A stretch of DNA of 64,000 nucleotides from Hyphomonadaceae bacterium. Lineage in GTDB: Bacteria; Pseudomonadota; Alphaproteobacteria; Caulobacterales; Hyphomonadaceae. Positions 62,509-64,000 of this stretch are shown piece by piece; position 1 is the first letter of the stretch; each line of letters opens with the position of its first letter. The stretch lies in contig JADKDU010000007.1 in NCBI GenBank assembly GCA_016714495.1, forward strand, positions 124,001-188,000, written 5' to 3'. The notes under the pieces were generated by a model. The model searched no databases. It was not told where the DNA came from and worked only from the letters and a program-made list of their open reading frames with translations. A program made the position numbers and the translations under genes.

Positions 62509-63764
62509 TTGCGCCCGCGCAGACCAACGCCGCCAGGCCGGGCCCTGTTCTTTGCCCAGGCGGGCCGCAGGCCGGACATAGCGGCGCCGGATGCGTCGGC
62601 CTTTGGACCCCACATCAGATTGAACATGTCGTCGGATTTTTCGTAGGCGGCATCGCCTGTCGGCCAGCGGAACGCCGCCCAGCCGATGCTCCGCGCCTCG
62701 CAGGCGTCGATGCGGACGCGGTAATAGGCATCGATGTCGCGCAGCCAGCGTGACGCGCCGAACTCGCCGAGAAAAACAGGGGCCCCCTGCTGGCGGATGG
62801 CGTCGATGCGGGTGGCGAATGTGTGTGAGCCGCCTTCGCTGAACACGCTTATGCCGGCTGCATCCTTGGGATGATGCGTGTATTCGCGCGGCTCGTAGTC
62901 GTGCACGCACCACACGACGCCGGAAACAGGCGGCTTGCCCATGACCGACAGGAAATCCGTGCGCGCGAAAGCGGGCGGCGAGATCAGGATCGGAAGATCC
63001 GCAAAGGCGGCTCTCACCTTGCCTGCGATATCGGCCGAGATGCGCCGCCAGTCGGACGTGCGGCTGACCTCGGCGGTGTATTGCTTTGGCTCCCACGCGC
63101 CAAGCTGTTGACCTTTGGCATTCACACCGCTGACATTCGGTTCGGGCTCCACCATCAGATTGAGCCCGGCAATGTCATTTCGTCCGGCGATGAGTTTCGC
63201 CGCGTCAGCGCACATCGCGGACCATGCGGCTTGTTCATCGAGATTGGTCCAGATCGATTCGACGATCAGATTTGCCGGAAACCATGTGTCGCGCGCATCG
63301 CGATGGAAAATGAAATCCGACCGACCCGGTCCAGAGCGTAGCGCAACAATGCTGTAGAGCCCCGCCGCCCTCGCAGCATCGAGCTGCTGGACAAGGATGT
63401 CCGCGATCGCAGTGTCGCGCCGGTAGGGCGGCTTCACGGTCCATAGTTCCGGAAACGACATGACGACGAGATTCGCGCCGGCTTGCGCCAACCCATCGAA
63501 GTCGGAGCGTCGATAGCTGGGCAATATGGCCGCCCCGCCGCCAAACGTGTCGCCATCGACCTCGAGGCGCCTACGCCGCTGGGCGATAACTGCGCCGCGC
63601 AGGACGGGCGGACCCGACATTGGCCACAGGGGATGCGGCTTGGCCGGTTGGGCCGCGGCGGGCGGTCCGCTGTACGCCGCAAGGCCTGTGGCCGCGGCGA
63701 TAGCGCCCCGCCGGGTCCAGTTTCCATGAGGGTTTTCCGGCCGGAAACGCTTCATGAACGGCAT
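62505..63764 (-). CDS. Tat-exported GH5-like glycoside hydrolase
   Basis: Exported TIM-barrel hydrolase of 419 residues resembling glycoside hydrolase family 5. Residues 14-38 look like a Tat signal (NWTRRGAIAAATGLAAYSG). The barrel shows the likely acid/base Glu206 in GLNLMVEPEPN, a conserved His-Asp-Tyr in VVWCVHDYEPREYTHH and the nucleophile Glu334 in PVFLGEFGASRW. In most GH5 enzymes the acid/base Glu follows an Asn; here that position is Val205, so activity or specificity may differ. The start is ATG 63764 or 63755. It is divergent from a polysaccharide flippase gene, which suggests work on a surface glycan. Confidence 0.8.
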   Translation of the reverse strand: MPFMKRFRPENPHGNWTRRGAIAAATGLAAYSGPPAAAQPAKPHPLWPMSGPPVLRGAVIAQRRRRLEVDGDTFGGGAAILPSYRRSDFDGLAQAGANLVVMSFPELWTVKPPYRRDTAIADILVQQLDAARAAGLYSIVALRSGPGRSDFIFHRDARDTWFPANLIVESIWTNLDEQAAWSAMCADAAKLIAGRNDIAGLNLMVEPEPNVSGVNAKGQQLGAWEPKQYTAEVSRTSDWRRISADIAGKVRAAFADLPILISPPAFARTDFLSVMGKPPVSGVVWCVHDYEPREYTHHPKDAAGISVFSEGGSHTFATRIDAIRQQGAPVFLGEFGASRWLRDIDAYYRVRIDACEARSIGWAAFRWPTGDAAYEKSDDMFNLMWGPKADASGAAMSGLRPAWAKNRARPGGVGLRGRN

Positions 63765-63803
63765 TCTGCTCTACTGGGATGAATAAACGGTCCCCGCACG
63801 ATC

Positions 63804-64000
63804 ATGATCTGGCGACGGCTATTTGGCTATTTCCCGGCGAGCCTTGCCGGAGGGCTCGCCAGCTTTGGCGCGGTCTTCGCGCTGACGCGCCTGCTCTCTC
63901 CCGCCGATTACGGGTTCTACGCGCTGGCCCTGACGACGATGGGCATCGTCTACACGCTCTCGATTACATGGGCCGAAGCCGCCGCGTATCGCTTCGCGGG
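63804..64000 (+). CDS. Polysaccharide/oligosaccharide flippase, 5' part
   Basis: The gene runs off the right edge; 65 codons are visible. The start MIWRRLFGYFPASLAGGLAS is followed by FGAVFALTRLLSPADYGFYA, then LALTTMGIVYTLSITWAEAA. This is the beginning of a Wzx-like (MATE/MVF superfamily) membrane flippase: the LTRLLSPADYGFYAL motif after the first helix is characteristic. It would turn lipid-linked sugars across the inner membrane for an exopolysaccharide or O-antigen. The start is ATG 63804, 39 bases from the divergent hydrolase start, which fits a surface-polysaccharide locus continuing to the right. Confidence 0.85.
   Translation, partial: MIWRRLFGYFPASLAGGLASFGAVFALTRLLSPADYGFYALALTTMGIVYTLSITWAEAAAYRFA

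Overview
The window is a stretch of chromosome from a GC-rich alphaproteobacterium, most likely a member of the Caulobacterales/Hyphomonadaceae. The main evidence is gene order. On the minus strand the order nfuA, rutE-like, tsaB, rimI, fur, miaB, phoH, ybeY, corC, lnt, an XRE regulator, metK, trmB is the arrangement remembered from Caulobacter and rhizobial genomes. The mutS / glnD-murJ-trpS-usp block fits the same group, as does the very large (about 180 kDa class) NAD-dependent glutamate dehydrogenase. About 60 protein genes are packed tightly, many with ATGA or GTGA stop/start overlaps. I found no rRNA, tRNA, CRISPR array, insertion sequence or prophage.

Layout. 1-5.4 kb: DUF3574 lipoprotein (cut by the left edge), typA, phnA, an Lrp regulator divergent from a LysE exporter, ppa, and a single-receiver response regulator with a decayed receiver copy behind it. 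5.5-11.4 kb: argG, a TraB/GumN protein, and an iron-uptake pair (PiuC-type hydroxylase and TonB-dependent siderophore receptor) under a likely Fur box. A 37-residue membrane peptide gene with its own terminator follows. 11.6-15.2 kb: a TetR regulator divergent from gpsA, yciI and an exported methyltransferase. 14.5-33.3 kb: the conserved housekeeping block (trmB to glnD), covering tRNA modification, ribosome maturation, iron control, lipoprotein and peptidoglycan precursors, Fe-S delivery and nitrogen sensing. 33.4-35 kb: a pnuC-nadR nicotinamide riboside pair and two tandem paralogous small membrane peptides lie between glnD and mutS. 35-48 kb: mutS, maeB, an AmpG-like transporter with a hybrid kinase, a Lys/Ala-rich basic protein, a divergent SRAP protein, a HerA-like ATPase and an AI-2E family protein. 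48-64 kb: NAD-GDH, a GNAT, TerC, an isoquinoline-oxidoreductase-type molybdoenzyme, an FMN reductase divergent from MarR, mtaB-ftsY-EamA, a Tat-exported GH5-like hydrolase and the start of a polysaccharide flippase.

Three observations stand out. (1) Three reading frames (ftsY, the XRE regulator before metK, and the 5' end of glnD) are each broken by one extra base, and in each removal of one G from a G run restores the family sequence. Because ftsY is normally essential, homopolymer errors in the assembly are the simplest explanation. (2) Two tandem 41-43 residue peptides share the N-terminus MNGLIKQTKL and a duplicated leader. They have an intervening hairpin and a strong terminator, which points to a real, actively expressed small-protein locus of unknown function. 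(3) The marR / FMN-reductase intergenic region carries two GTTGC-N4-GCAAC palindromes 28 bases apart, the second over the TTG start of marR. I saw no complete new defence or mobile system; the small-peptide locus is the best candidate for something undescribed.
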